Origin: Polaromonas sp. AET17H-212
GTDB taxonomy: Bacteria > Pseudomonadota > Gammaproteobacteria > Burkholderiales > Burkholderiaceae_C
Direction of reading: 5' to 3'
NCBI RefSeq assembly: GCF_002379085.1
Contig: NZ_NBZW01000002.1
Location: 310,001 to 374,000 of the forward strand
DNA length: 64,000 nt
Under the pieces are notes generated by a model, which saw only the letters and a list, made by a program, of their open reading frames with translations, did not search any database and was not told where the DNA came from. Below, in pieces: positions 52,770 to 62,597 of the stretch (positions are counted from its first letter, which is position 1; every line of letters begins with the position of its first letter). Made by a program: the position numbers and the translations under genes.

Positions 52770-54088
52770 TGGTCCGCCAGCTGTATTCACTGCTGATGTG
52801 GGCCGCCCAGCCTTTTCTGCGGCGCAAGCTGCGCAGGCGGGGCTTAGTCGAGCCGGGTTACCTCGACGCCATCGAGGAACGTTTCGGCCATTACCCCCAG
52901 GCTGCCGAAAGCACCTCCGAGCTGGTGTGGGTGCACGCCGTGTCGCTGGGAGAAACCCGCACCGCGGGCATTTTGCTGGCGGCCCTGCGTGCGCAGTGGC
53001 CCGGGCTGCGCATCCTGCTGACCCACGGCACGGCCACCGGCCGGGCCGAGGGCGCGGGCCTGCTGCGCGCGGGCGACGTGCAGGTCTGGCAGCCCTGGGA
53101 CAGCCAGGCCGCCGTGGCGCGCTTTTTCGCGCACTTCCGGCCGCGCCTGGGCCTGCTGCTGGAAACCGAGGTCTGGCCCAACACCGTGGCCTGCGCGCAG
53201 GCGCGTGGCGTGCCGCTGGTGCTGGTCAACGCGCGCCTGTCCGACAAGTCGCTGCAGCAGGCGCTGCGCATGGCACTTCTCTCGCGGCCGGCCTATGCGG
53301 CGCTGGCGGCGGTGTACGCCCAAAGCGACAACGATGCTCAGCGCCTGCGCGCGCTCGGTGCGCCGGTGCGCGCCGTGTTCGGCAACCTCAAGTTCGACGC
53401 CGCCCCCGACGCAGCGCAGCAGGCGCTGGGCCGGCAATGGCGCCAGGCACTGGGCCGCCCGGTGCTGATGCTGGCCAGCTCGCGCGAGGGCGAGGAAGAC
53501 AGTTTTCTGGAGAAAATCAAGGCGCTGGCCCTTTCCACACGGACGCCACCAGCTCCTGAAAAGAGAGCAGATGGCGAGCCGGCGCCGACCGACGCCGACT
53601 TCCAGATCCTGATCGTGCCGCGCCATCCGCAGCGTTTTGACGAGGTGCAGGCGCTGGTTGAAAAACACGGCTTGACGGTGGCGCGCCGCTCCGGCTGGAA
53701 CGGTGCGCCGCCAGCCGCCGCCGATGTCTGGCTCGGCGACTCGCTGGGCGAGATGGCGCTGTATTACGCCCTGAGCGACGTGGCCCTGCTGGGCGGCAGC
53801 TTCGCACCGCTGGGCGGGCAGAACCTGATCGAAGCGGCCGCCTGCGGCTGCCCCGTCATCATGGGCCCGCACACCTTCAACTTTGCCGAAGTCGCCGAAC
53901 TCGCCGAAGCCGCCGGTGCCGCGCGCCGGGTTGCAGACATGGCGGAAGCCGTGCGTGCCGCCCGCTCCCTGCTGCGCCGGCCCGCCGCACAACAGGCCGC
54001 CGCAGCCGCCGGCCGGCAGTTTTCGGCACAACATCGCGGCGCGGCCGCCAACACGGTGCATGCGCTGGAACAACTTCTGAAGAGCTGA
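52769..54088 (+). CDS. waaA: Kdo transferase (3-deoxy-D-manno-octulosonic acid transferase)
   Basis: A 439-aa membrane-anchored GT-B enzyme transferring Kdo to lipid A. It has an N-terminal anchor (MVRQLYSLLMWAAQPFLRRK), the catalytic GEDR-like ERFGHYP region, WVHAVSLGETRTA, LLETEVWPN, VNARLSDKS and the C-terminal GGSFAPLGGQNLIEAAACG. ATG 52769 overlaps the waaC stop as TGATG; ATG 52751 is an alternative. A variable loop near 270-285 is slightly longer than usual. Confidence 0.95.
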   Translation: MVRQLYSLLMWAAQPFLRRKLRRRGLVEPGYLDAIEERFGHYPQAAESTSELVWVHAVSLGETRTAGILLAALRAQWPGLRILLTHGTATGRAEGAGLLRAGDVQVWQPWDSQAAVARFFAHFRPRLGLLLETEVWPNTVACAQARGVPLVLVNARLSDKSLQQALRMALLSRPAYAALAAVYAQSDNDAQRLRALGAPVRAVFGNLKFDAAPDAAQQALGRQWRQALGRPVLMLASSREGEEDSFLEKIKALALSTRTPPAPEKRADGEPAPTDADFQILIVPRHPQRFDEVQALVEKHGLTVARRSGWNGAPPAAADVWLGDSLGEMALYYALSDVALLGGSFAPLGGQNLIEAAACGCPVIMGPHTFNFAEVAELAEAAGAARRVADMAEAVRAARSLLRRPAAQQAAAAAGRQFSAQHRGAAANTVHALEQLLKS

Positions 54089-54100
54089 AGGACCGAAGGC

Positions 54101-55321
54101 ATGGCAGAGCCGCTTGTCAACCAGTACGGCGCCGATGTGCCCCAGGCGATTGCCCGCATGATCACCGCGGTGCACCCGGCCTTCGAGGCCAAGAAATTCA
54201 TGCGTGACGTACTCCAGGGCTATGACACGCTGGCCCTGATGCCACGCGGCAAACACATCGCGCGCGCCCTGCAGCGGCACCTGCCGCCGGACTACCCGAA
54301 AGCCCTGGAGATTCTGCTGGCCTCGCTGGACCAGCCCCACGGGCGCGATGCGGGGCTGACCCTGGGCGCTTTACTGTACCTGCCGCACACGATGTTTGTG
54401 GCGGAGTTCGGCCTCGATCATTTTGAGGCGTCGATGCGCGCGCAACATGCGCTGACGCAGCGCTTCACCGCCGAGTTCAGCATCCGCGCCTTTCTGCAAC
54501 AGCACGAAGCCGCCACGCTGGCACGCCTGAAACAGTGGGCCAGCGACCCGAGCGAACATGTGCGCCGGCTGGTGTCCGAAGGCACACGCCCGCGCCTGCC
54601 CTGGGCCAGCCGCCTGCCGGCCTTCCAGAAGAGTCCGGCGCCGGTGCTGGCACTGCTGGAACTGCTCAAGGACGACCCCGCGCTGTACGTGCGCCGTTCG
54701 GTCGCCAACAACCTCAACGACATCGGCAAGGACCACCCGGACCTGCTGGCGAAAACCGCGAAGCAGTGGCTCAAGGGCGCCAGCGAAGAGCGCCGCTGGA
54801 TCGTCCAGCACGCGCTGCGTTCAGCCGTCAAGCGCGGCGAGGCCGGCGCACTGGAGGTGCTGGGCTTCGGCCAAAGCGCCAAGGTCGAAGTGTCAAATGC
54901 CCGCATCACGCCCGCGCGTGTGCCCATGGGCGAGAAGGTCAACATCGCGTTTGATGTGTCCAACACCAGCGCAAAGCCGCAGGACGTGCTGGTGGACTTC
55001 TGCATCCACTACGTCAAGGCCAGCGGCAAGACCAGTGCCAAGGTCTTCAAGCTCAAGGTGGTGAGGCTGGCACCGAAAGAAACGGTGCGCTTGAGCAAGA
55101 CGGTGTCCACTGCGGAGATGACCACGCGCAAACACCATGCGGGGCTGCATCGGGTGGAGGTTCTGCTCAACGGGCAGGCGAGGGCGCTGGGGGAGTTTGA
55201 GTTGGTGGCTGTTGTGCATGGTGATGGATGCGCTCAAGGCTTGTTGGCACCTCTGTCAGGGTTGTCTGGCATGTTGAGCAACTGGGCTGGCTATCGACAA
55301 TATTGTCTTTTTGATAGTTAG
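54101..55321 (+). CDS. HEAT-repeat DNA alkylation repair (AlkD-like) protein
   Basis: A 406-aa protein. The first two thirds are HEAT-like helical repeats typical of AlkD-type proteins (EFSIRAFLQQHEAATLARLKQW, WASDPSEHVRRLVSEGTRPRLPW, DDPALYVRRSVANNLNDIGKDHP in pieces). Residues about 265-365 form a beta-rich domain (VSNARITPARVPMGEKVNIAFDV). The last 40 residues, after GEFELVAV, look unrelated and are encoded by more A+T-rich DNA, so the original stop may have been lost to a rearrangement at about 55210. Substrate and activity are not shown by the sequence. Confidence 0.85.
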   Translation: MAEPLVNQYGADVPQAIARMITAVHPAFEAKKFMRDVLQGYDTLALMPRGKHIARALQRHLPPDYPKALEILLASLDQPHGRDAGLTLGALLYLPHTMFVAEFGLDHFEASMRAQHALTQRFTAEFSIRAFLQQHEAATLARLKQWASDPSEHVRRLVSEGTRPRLPWASRLPAFQKSPAPVLALLELLKDDPALYVRRSVANNLNDIGKDHPDLLAKTAKQWLKGASEERRWIVQHALRSAVKRGEAGALEVLGFGQSAKVEVSNARITPARVPMGEKVNIAFDVSNTSAKPQDVLVDFCIHYVKASGKTSAKVFKLKVVRLAPKETVRLSKTVSTAEMTTRKHHAGLHRVEVLLNGQARALGEFELVAVVHGDGCAQGLLAPLSGLSGMLSNWAGYRQYCLFDS

Positions 55322-55697
55322 TTATTTTCGATACTAGATGTCGGCAATTAGCCCATTGCAGACTTTCTAAATGCTGCCGCAAGTTTCCGCTTCGCAGCGA
55401 TTGCCGTCACTCAAGCGACGGGCGTTACGTTTTGTCTATTTGCCAGTCATTCCGTTCCTTTGACATTTATCAAGCGCTTCATCGTTAATTGGTTCAGGAT
55501 TTAACTTGGTGTGGTTAATTTTTTATTCAAAATTTATGCTCGCAAACGTTTAAAGATAGGCTCGGGTTTGCGCATGTTTTTAATGATGTGCTGCCGATAT
55601 CTACCTCAGCGGCGTTCGGTCTACATCGCGTTAGGCATTTGTCAGCGACGCCTAGACGCCCCTAATCTGCTGACACTCGCTACAAAAGGAGTAAGTC
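55322..55697. other. A+T-rich gap with an attC-like GTTAGGC
   Basis: About 375 nt without a supported gene, more A+T-rich than the flanks. GTTAGGC at 55630-55636 matches the integron R' core GTTRRRY, and an ATTTAAC (RYYYAAC type) lies 125 nt before it, at 55499-55505. The pairing between the two is only partial, so a full attC is not claimed. Confidence 0.45.
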
Positions 55698-55964
55698 ATG
55701 GCATTCTTGCTGATCAGGCACAAAGTCAGGGACTTCAAGACTTGGAAGACTGGTTACGACGCTCACCAGCCAAAACGCACCGAAGCAGGTCTCACAGAGA
55801 AATACCTACTTCGCAATTCAGACGACGCCAACGAAGTTGTTATCCTTTTTGAAACGCAGGATCTCAATCGAGCGAAGGCGTTTGCAGCGTCCGCAGACCT
55901 ACGCGAGAAAATGCAAGAAGTTGGGGTGGTCGACAAGCCAGATATCTACTTCCTCGAGCGCTAA
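55698..55964 (+). CDS. Small dimeric alpha+beta-barrel-like protein, unknown function
   Basis: An 88-aa protein (AFLLIRHKVRDFKTWKTGYD, NSDDANEVVILFETQD, ADLREKMQEVGVVDKPDIYFLE) with the beta-alpha-beta pattern of antibiotic-monooxygenase-like dimeric barrels. No catalytic residue is evident. AGGAG lies seven bases before ATG 55698. It is small, more A+T-rich than its flanks and surrounded by attC-like fragments, in the manner of an integron cassette gene. Cassette origin is inferred. Confidence 0.8.
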   Translation: MAFLLIRHKVRDFKTWKTGYDAHQPKRTEAGLTEKYLLRNSDDANEVVILFETQDLNRAKAFAASADLREKMQEVGVVDKPDIYFLER

Positions 55965-55985
55965 TGGACAATTTACAGCGAAATA

Positions 55986-56045
55986 CCTAAAACTCTTCGT
56001 TCGAGCCGGCAGCCACCGGCAAACCGGCGGCTGCCGCGTTTTAGG
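55986..56045. other. 60-nt dyad between the two small genes (attC-like)
   Basis: Outer arms CCTAAAAC (55986-55993) and GTTTTAGG (56038-56045) enclose a stem CGGCAGCC (56007-56014) / GGCTGCCG (56029-56036) and an inner CCGG/CCGG with a CAAA loop. One side has a TCTTC-GTTCGAG stretch resembling the R''-spacer-L'' order of attC sites, but the R' core is GTTTTAGG instead of GTTRRRY. It could instead be a transcription-ending hairpin. Confidence 0.6.
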
Positions 56046-56223
56046 CGCCGGTCGAATCACAACTGTGCAGTGGCCGTCGCCGGCCGTCGCCGGCCGTCCA
56101 GAGAGGAAATTGCGTATCAGCCAGGAGAGTTGATACTCTCGCCCATCGTGCGGGCATCAGCTGCGGGTGCGATTCAGAACGGGCCGCAAGCCCGATCAAA
56201 CGTTGGTAAAAGGAGAATGGTTC

Positions 56224-56643
56224 ATGTCAACAGAAGACGAAGTTCGCAACGCATCAAAGCAGTTCTACGCCGGGTTGAACCGCATGGTCAATGGGGATGG
56301 CGGACCACTGGCAGACATCTGGTCGCACAGCGCGGCCGTGACGGCTATGCACCCGATCGGCGGCCGGGAAGTCGGCTGGGATGCAGTCAGGGAATCATTT
56401 GAGAAAGTGGCTCAACTGGCCTCAGACGGGAAGATTGAACTGAAAGATCAACTCATCCAGGTCGCGGGGGATGTGGCCTACGAAGCGGGCATCGAGCAGG
56501 GACATCTCAAGCTTGCCGGGCAGCAGGTCAGCATCGAGCATCGCGTCACGAACATCTATCAGCAAGAAGCCGGAGCGTGGAAGATAGTCCATCACCATAC
56601 CGATATTTCTCCGGCGATGCTGGAGGTTCTCAGCCGCTTGTAG
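56224..56643 (+). CDS. SnoaL/NTF2-like small protein
   Basis: A 139-aa protein with an NTF2-like cone fold pattern: STEDEVRNASKQFYAGLNRMV, IWSHSAAVTAMHPIGG, GWDAVRESFEKVA and WKIVHHHTDISPAM. This is the SgcJ/DUF4440-like branch of the SnoaL group, whose members bind or isomerise small ligands; none can be named here. AAAGGAG lies upstream of ATG 56224. Like the previous small gene it sits in a cassette-like segment. Confidence 0.85.
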   Translation: MSTEDEVRNASKQFYAGLNRMVNGDGGPLADIWSHSAAVTAMHPIGGREVGWDAVRESFEKVAQLASDGKIELKDQLIQVAGDVAYEAGIEQGHLKLAGQQVSIEHRVTNIYQQEAGAWKIVHHHTDISPAMLEVLSRL

Positions 56644-56706
56644 CTCCCGTCAGGGCAGGCCAGGAGGTAATTGGCAATTGCCCGATAGGTGCGCAAGGAT
56701 GAAGGC

Positions 56707-56725
56707 GCCTAACCACGCGTTGAAG
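56707..56725. other. attC-like 5' half (GCCTAAC-5 nt-GTTGAAG)
   Basis: GCCTAAC (56707-56713), a 5-nt spacer and GTTGAAG (56719-56725) follow the order and spacing of integron R'' and L'' boxes (commonly GCCTAAC and GTTCAAG). The matching 3' half (GTTAGGC) is not found within the next 150 nt, so it is at best a truncated site. The surrounding 56644-56873 holds no gene. Confidence 0.45.
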
Positions 56726-56873
56726 GTCCGCTTTTCGTAGACCTGACAGGCAGCAAACAGTCTGAAGCAGGCCGTCGCCTGGTGTCACACGAACGGCTGC
56801 TTCTGTGGCAAGCCGTCTAAGCTTCCGTCTTTCAGCGCAGAAGACGCAGGGCCCCAAAGACCCTTCATGCCGA

Positions 56874-58217
56874 CTACTGCACCAGCAGCGAATTGATCAG
56901 CAACAAATCTTCCGGCGTCAGCGTGCCATTGGCCTGGCGCAAGCGCAACCCACCGATCAGCACGTTGTAACGCGCCTGTGCCAGGTCGCGCTTGGTCTGG
57001 AACAGCTGGCTTTGCGCGTTGAGCACGTCGATGTTGATGCGCACGCCGACCTGGTAGCCCAGCTTGTTGGCGTCCAGCGCGCTCTGGCTGGACGCTTCGG
57101 CGGCTTCCAGCGCCTTGACCTGGCCCTGGCCCGACAACACGCCGAAGTAGGCGGTGCGGGTGCCCAGGGCGACGCCGCGTTTGGCGCCTTCGAGGTCGGT
57201 GCGGGCTTTTTCTTCAAGTGACAGCGTTTCGCGGATGCGGTTTTGCGTGGCGAAGCCGGCAAACAGCGGCAGGTTCAGCGCCAGGCCGACCGTGGTGCTG
57301 TTGCTCCGGTTGTCCAGCGGGCTGGTGGCGCTGCCCTGGGGGTTGCGTTGCACGCCGTAGCTGGCGGTCAGGTCCAGCGTGGGCTTGTGGCCGGCTTCGG
57401 CCTTGTCGATTTCGAGCTTGGCGACTTCCAGGTTGGCCTGGGCCTGGCGCACCGTCGGGTGCATGTCCTCGGACTGCCGGACCCAGGTGTTCACGTCGGC
57501 GGGCACCAGCGGCGGCAGCTCGACGGGCACCAGCAGGCCTTTGGGCTGGGCGTCGGTCTTGCCGACCAGCTGGTCGAGGGCGATCTTCTTGACGCGCAAG
57601 TCGTTTTCGGCGGCAATTTCCTGGGCGGTCACCAGGTCGAAACGCGCCTGCGCCTCGCGCGAGTCGGTGATGGTGGAGGTGCCGACCTCGAAGTTGCGTT
57701 TGGCCGAAGCCAGCTGTTCACCCACCGCGGCCTTTTGCGCCCGGACAAAAGCCAGTGTGTCCTGCGCGGCCAGCACATCGAAATAGGCCTGGCTGGTGCG
57801 CACGATCAGGTCCTGTTCGGCGGCCTCGAGCTGAGCCCTGGACAGCACCACTTGCTGTTTGCCCTGTTCGTAGGTGGCCCAGTTGCCGGGCCGGTACAGC
57901 GGCTGCGAGGCGTTCAGCGAGGCCGTCTGCGTCGGGAAGTTGCGGTCAACGACCGGGTTGGTGTTTTCAAAATTGGTGCGCGACGCTCCCAGCGACAGCC
58001 CGGCGGTTGGCAAAATGCCGGCCTTGGCCTGCTCGGCCTTGGCCAGGTTGGCCTCGTACTGCGCGCGTGCCGACTGGTAGGACGCGTCGTACTCGCGCGC
58101 CGAACGGTACAGCTCCACCAGGTTCTGCGCCTGGACGGCTGGCGCAAAAGCCGCCAGCACGGCACTTAACGCAAGCGACAGGGGCAACAGGGCCGGTTTT
58201 TTCAAGAGCGTTTTCAT
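56874..58217 (-). CDS. tolC: TolC-family outer membrane efflux channel
   Basis: A 447-aa outer-membrane factor. The signal peptide runs from MKTLLKKPALL to AVQA-Q. Two OEP repeats of long helices follow (LVELYRSAREYDASYQSARAQYEANLAKAEQA and, near 240, MHPTVRQAQANLEVAKLEIDKAEAG, quoted in pieces). The C-terminal helix ends LLLINSLLVQ. It forms the exit duct for the RND pump encoded upstream on the same strand, with two small genes between. ATG 58217 gives a normal signal peptide. Confidence 0.95.
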   Translation of the reverse strand: MKTLLKKPALLPLSLALSAVLAAFAPAVQAQNLVELYRSAREYDASYQSARAQYEANLAKAEQAKAGILPTAGLSLGASRTNFENTNPVVDRNFPTQTASLNASQPLYRPGNWATYEQGKQQVVLSRAQLEAAEQDLIVRTSQAYFDVLAAQDTLAFVRAQKAAVGEQLASAKRNFEVGTSTITDSREAQARFDLVTAQEIAAENDLRVKKIALDQLVGKTDAQPKGLLVPVELPPLVPADVNTWVRQSEDMHPTVRQAQANLEVAKLEIDKAEAGHKPTLDLTASYGVQRNPQGSATSPLDNRSNSTTVGLALNLPLFAGFATQNRIRETLSLEEKARTDLEGAKRGVALGTRTAYFGVLSGQGQVKALEAAEASSQSALDANKLGYQVGVRINIDVLNAQSQLFQTKRDLAQARYNVLIGGLRLRQANGTLTPEDLLLINSLLVQ

Positions 58218-58265
58218 GGGGTGTCCTGATGAGATGTGAAGTCGGTAAAGAGGGCAGGCCAAGGG

Positions 58266-58622
58266 TCAGTAGCGCGGGACGGAGGCATCGCGCTGCTCGG
58301 ACCATGCGTTGATGCCGCCCTGCAGGTTGACCACCTGCGTGAAGCCGTTTTGCGCCAGGAAGCTGGCCACCTGCTGGCTGCGCGCGCCGTGGTGGCACAG
58401 GCAGGCCACCGGCTGGTCGGCCGGCAGTTCTTCCTTGAGATCAAAGATCCGCGCGGGGACGGCGCGCATCGGAATGTGCAGCAGCCTGAAACCGTCTTCC
58501 TTGACCGACGCCGTCTGCACTTCCCACGGCTCGCGCACATCAAGCACGATGGGTGCGGGGCCGCCGGCCGGAAGGCTGGCAAGCCAGGCGGTGAAGTCGG
58601 CAGGGGACAGTTGGTCAATCAT
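58266..58622 (-). CDS. Rhodanese-like sulfurtransferase
   Basis: A 118-aa single-domain rhodanese. The active-site loop reads CHHGARS with the catalytic Cys, and IVLDVREPWE and NLQGGINAWSEQ are the other family motifs. It is cytoplasmic (no signal peptide) and could carry sulfane sulfur. It lies 14 nt after the pcm-like gene and 48 nt before tolC. Confidence 0.95.
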   Translation of the reverse strand: MIDQLSPADFTAWLASLPAGGPAPIVLDVREPWEVQTASVKEDGFRLLHIPMRAVPARIFDLKEELPADQPVACLCHHGARSQQVASFLAQNGFTQVVNLQGGINAWSEQRDASVPRY

Positions 58623-58636
58623 CGGGACGGCTCGGT

Positions 58637-59320
58637 TTAAAAGTTGAATTTGGACGGTTCAGGGAAGTTGAGCAGGCGCGGCGCAACCGTGTCCCAGCCC
58701 TGCTCGGTGCGGAAGGCGGCGTCACCGACGCGGGTGACCAGCGTGGCACACATGACGGGCTCAAAACCCACGATGGCGCTGAGCCGGCCACCGATTTTCA
58801 GCATCGCCAGCAGCGCGGGCGGCACCTCGGCGACCGAGCCGCTGAGCACGATCACGTCGAAGGGGCCGCTCAGCGGGTCGCTGCCGGAGACCGCCTGGCC
58901 GAGTTTGGCGGCGCCGTCGCCGGTGCGCACTTCAGCGTTGTAGACGCCGGCTTTTTTCAGGTTGTCCCGGGCCAGTTGGGCCAGGTCGGGGTCGATCTCG
59001 AGCGTGATGACCTGCTGGGCGCGGTGCGCCAGCAGGGCGGCCATGTAACCCGAGCCGGCGCCGATTTCGAGCACTTTTTCATGTTTTTGCACGGCCAGGT
59101 CCTGCAGGATGCGTGCCTCGACCTTGGGCGCCAGCATGCACTGGCCGGGTTTGGCGCCCAGCGGGATCTCCATGTCGACAAAAGCCAGGGCGCGCATCGC
59201 GGGCGGCACAAAGTCCTCGCGCTTGACCACGGCCAGCAGGGAAAGAACCTGGCTGTCCAGCACTTCCCAGGGGCGGATTTGCTGCTCGATCATGTTGAAA
59301 CGGGCTTGTTCGTAGTTCAT
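58637..59320 (-). CDS. pcm: Protein-L-isoaspartate O-methyltransferase family protein
   Basis: A 227-aa SAM-dependent methyltransferase. It starts YEQARFNMIEQQIRPWEVLD, then has motif I VLEIGAGSGYMAALLA and the acidic LEIDPDL of strand 2. This form lacks the TISAP-like motif of the classic repair enzyme, so it may be a Pcm-like paralogue with another substrate. It lies between the RND pump and the rhodanese. Confidence 0.88.
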   Translation of the reverse strand: MNYEQARFNMIEQQIRPWEVLDSQVLSLLAVVKREDFVPPAMRALAFVDMEIPLGAKPGQCMLAPKVEARILQDLAVQKHEKVLEIGAGSGYMAALLAHRAQQVITLEIDPDLAQLARDNLKKAGVYNAEVRTGDGAAKLGQAVSGSDPLSGPFDVIVLSGSVAEVPPALLAMLKIGGRLSAIVGFEPVMCATLVTRVGDAAFRTEQGWDTVAPRLLNFPEPSKFNF

Positions 59321-59363
59321 GGTGTGGCCTGTAATAAGCGGTGAGACGGTCGGGGAAAACCCA

Positions 59364-62300
59364 TCATTTTAGTTGGGAGGCAGCCACAGGGGCGGGCAGG
59401 GCGCGCCGGCCGGTGAAGATTCGTTTGAACCATTGCGCCAGGTCATCCAGGTAGCAATAGGTCACCGGCACCACCACCAGCGTCAGCAAGGAGGAGGTAA
59501 TCACCCCGCCAATCACGGCCTGGCCCATGGGCGCGCGCTGCTCGGAACCCTCGGTCAAGGCAAAGGCCAGCGGCACCATGCCGAAGATCATGGCCAGCGT
59601 GGTCATCAAAATCGGGCGCAGGCGCACGCGCGCAGCCGTCAGCAGGGCTTCACTGCGTTCCATGCCTTCATCGCGCATGCGGATCGCAAAATCGACCAGC
59701 AGGATCGCGTTTTTGGTGACCAGCCCCATCAGCATCACCACGCCGATGATGGAAAACATCGACAGCGTCGAGCGGAACAGCAGCAGCGCCAGCACCACGC
59801 CGATCAGCGTGAGCGGCAGCGAGGTCATCAGGGCCATGGGCTGCAGAAAGCTCTTGAACTGGCTGGCCAGGATCATGTAGATGAACAAAATCGCCAGCAC
59901 CAGCGCCGAGATCGCATATCCAAAGGACTCGGCCATGTTTTTCGTCGAGCCGCCAAACTGGTAGCGGTAGCCGGGCGGAAAGCTGATGCTGTCGAGCGCC
60001 TTGCGGATGTCGGTGGAGACCTCGCCGGCCGAGCGGTTGTAGACGTTGGCATTGATGGCGACTTCGCGTGTCAGGTCGCGCCGGTTGATCTGGTTCGGGC
60101 CGGTGGCCTCCTTCACCGTGGCCACCTGGCTCAGGCGCACCGTGCGGGCCGAGCCGTCGGGGTTGCTGCCGATGACGCTGCTGATGAAGGGCAGGCGCTC
60201 CAGGTCCTGCGCTGCGTTGCGGGAATCGGGTGCAAGCCGGACATTCACGTCGTAGGTCTGGTCGTCGGGTGCGCGCCAGTTGCCCACCGTTTGCCCGGCC
60301 ACCAGCGTGCGCAGCGAGGCCGCGATCTGCGCCACCGACAGGCCGAGGTCGGACGCGGCATCACGCTTGACGTCCACCTCGAGGGTCGGTTTGTCAGCCT
60401 TGAGGCTGGAGTCCAGGTCCACCAGGCCGGGGATGCCGTTGATTTTGGCCATCACCAGGCCGGTCAGGCGCTCCAGCTCCTTCAGGTCGGCGCCCTGCAG
60501 CGAGAACTCCACCTGCTTGTTGCCGCCCACAGCGTCGAGCAGGCCGACGTGGGTGACGGTGATGCCGGGCACCTGCTTGAGGCGCTCGCGCAGCACACCG
60601 GACATCTCGTCCACGTTGCGGCTCCTGGCCTTGCGGTCCACCAGGCGCACGTAGATGCTGGCGTACATCTTGCCTTGCGCACTGCCGGTGTTGATGGTCG
60701 ACAGCGTGTACTTCACTTCGGGGAATTCGCGCAGAATGGTTTCGACCTGCCGCGTCTTGGCCTCGGTCGCCTCCAGCGACGAACCCACCGGCGTGTAGAA
60801 GTTGAGCGAGGTTTCCGAGAAGTCGGCCTTGGGCACAAACTCGGTGCCGAGCAGGGGCACCATGAAAACACTGGTGACAAAAATCGCCAGGGCCAGGCCC
60901 ACGGTGGCCAGCCGGTGGCCCAGGGCCCAACGCAGGATGCGCTGGTAGGTCTCGGCCAGCGAGTCGGTGGCGCGTTCGAACCAGCCGGTCACCCGGCCTA
61001 TGGTCCGGTCGTAAAACGTGACCGGCTTGCCGTGCTGGCCGTGCGCATGAATGCTCGGGTCGTGCCAGATGCTCGACAGCATCGGGTCCAGCGTGAAGCT
61101 GACAAACATCGAGATCAGCACCGCCGCCACGATGGTGACGCCGAACTCGTGGAAGAACTTGCCGATGATGCCGCCCATGAAACCGATGGGCAGGAACACC
61201 GCCACGATGGAAAACGTGGTGGCCAGCACCGCGAGGCCGATTTCCTGCGTGCCCTCCATCGCGGCCTGGTAGGGCAGCTTGCCCATCTGCACATGGCGCA
61301 CGATGTTCTCGCGCACCACAATCGCATCGTCGATCAGCAGGCCCACACACAGGCTCAGCGCCATCAGCGTGATCATGTTGATGGTGAAGCCGAACAGGTT
61401 CATGAACAAAAACGTGCCGATGATGGAGATCGGCAGCGTCAGGCCGGTGATCACCGTGGAGCGCCACGAGTTCAGGAACAGGAAGACGATCAGGATGGTC
61501 AGCAGCGCGCCTTCGATCAGCGTGCGGCGCACGTTTTCAACCGCCACCCGGATGGGCCGCGAGCCGTCGCCAATCGGCTCCAGCCGCGTGCCGGGCGGAA
61601 GCTGGGCCTCCAGCTCCTTGAGCGCCTTGTTCAGCCCGTCCACCACCGCAATGGTGTTCTCGCCCTGGGCCTTCTGCACGGTCAGCAGCAGCGTGCGCTG
61701 GCCGTTGTACAGCGCCAGGCTGTCGATCTCCTGCGAGCCGTCGCGGATGGTGGCGACCTGCTCCACGGTGACGGTGCTGCCCGCGCCGGCGGCGGACACC
61801 TTGCGCGCCACGATGATCTTGCCGAAGTCTTCGGGCCGTTTCATGCGGGCGTCGATCTTCACGACGCGTTCCTGCGCCAGCGAGCGGATGGCGCCCACCG
61901 GCAGGTCCTGGTTTTCGCTGCGCACGGCGCTTGCCACCTGGTCGGCCGTGATGCCCAGGGCTTCCATGGCCTGCGGGTTCAGGTAGATGTTGATTTCACG
62001 CTTGCTGCCGCCCACCAGGCTGACCGAGCCGACGCCGCGCACGTTTTCCAGCCGTTTCTTGAGCACCTGGTCGGCCCAGTTGGTCAGTTCGACCGCGGTG
62101 GGCAGGGCCGCTGCGCCAACTACTGCCGGCGCTTTGCCATCTGCGCTTGCCGCCATGGGCAACACGGCGACCGACCAGATGGCGCGGTTGGCCGGGTCGA
62201 AACGCAACACGCGCGGCTCCTTGACCTCGTCACGCAGCAGCGGACGCAGCGAGGCAATTTTTTCGCGCACGTCTTCTGCAGCCTTGCGGCCGTCGATCTG

Positions 62301-62591
62301 CAGCTGGAATTCGATGATGACGACCGACTGGCCTTCGTAGCTGCGCGAGGTCAGGGCGTTGATGCCGGCAATCGAGTTGACGCCTTCCTCGATTTTCTTG
62401 GTGACTTCGCTCTCGACGATCTCGGGCGAAGCGCCGGGGTATTCGGTGGTGACCACCACCACCGGAAAGTCGATGTTCGGAAACTGGTCGACCTGCAGGC
62501 GCTGGTAGGAGAACAGGCCCAGCACCACGATGGCGAGCATGACCATGGTCGCGAAGACCGGATTTTTCAGGCTGACCTGCGTGAACCACAT
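59364..62591 (-). CDS. RND-family efflux pump, inner-membrane transporter
   Basis: A 1075-aa proton-driven pump of the AcrB/HAE1 type with twelve membrane spans in two halves. The start [20 protein letters not shown], the two periplasmic loops and the TM4 proton-relay region [13 protein letters not shown] with its two Asp are intact. The C-terminal half has [16 protein letters not shown] and [17 protein letters not shown]. It lies 6 nt after the membrane fusion protein and works with it and TolC. Substrates are unknown; the subfamily looks closer to MdtB/C-like pumps than to AcrB itself. Confidence 0.96.
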   Translation of the reverse strand: MWFTQVSLKNPVFATMVMLAIVVLGLFSYQRLQVDQFPNIDFPVVVVTTEYPGASPEIVESEVTKKIEEGVNSIAGINALTSRSYEGQSVVIIEFQLQIDGRKAAEDVREKIASLRPLLRDEVKEPRVLRFDPANRAIWSVAVLPMAASADGKAPAVVGAAALPTAVELTNWADQVLKKRLENVRGVGSVSLVGGSKREINIYLNPQAMEALGITADQVASAVRSENQDLPVGAIRSLAQERVVKIDARMKRPEDFGKIIVARKVSAAGAGSTVTVEQVATIRDGSQEIDSLALYNGQRTLLLTVQKAQGENTIAVVDGLNKALKELEAQLPPGTRLEPIGDGSRPIRVAVENVRRTLIEGALLTILIVFLFLNSWRSTVITGLTLPISIIGTFLFMNLFGFTINMITLMALSLCVGLLIDDAIVVRENIVRHVQMGKLPYQAAMEGTQEIGLAVLATTFSIVAVFLPIGFMGGIIGKFFHEFGVTIVAAVLISMFVSFTLDPMLSSIWHDPSIHAHGQHGKPVTFYDRTIGRVTGWFERATDSLAETYQRILRWALGHRLATVGLALAIFVTSVFMVPLLGTEFVPKADFSETSLNFYTPVGSSLEATEAKTRQVETILREFPEVKYTLSTINTGSAQGKMYASIYVRLVDRKARSRNVDEMSGVLRERLKQVPGITVTHVGLLDAVGGNKQVEFSLQGADLKELERLTGLVMAKINGIPGLVDLDSSLKADKPTLEVDVKRDAASDLGLSVAQIAASLRTLVAGQTVGNWRAPDDQTYDVNVRLAPDSRNAAQDLERLPFISSVIGSNPDGSARTVRLSQVATVKEATGPNQINRRDLTREVAINANVYNRSAGEVSTDIRKALDSISFPPGYRYQFGGSTKNMAESFGYAISALVLAILFIYMILASQFKSFLQPMALMTSLPLTLIGVVLALLLFRSTLSMFSIIGVVMLMGLVTKNAILLVDFAIRMRDEGMERSEALLTAARVRLRPILMTTLAMIFGMVPLAFALTEGSEQRAPMGQAVIGGVITSSLLTLVVVPVTYCYLDDLAQWFKRIFTGRRALPAPVAASQLK

Positions 62592-62597
62592 ACCAGC

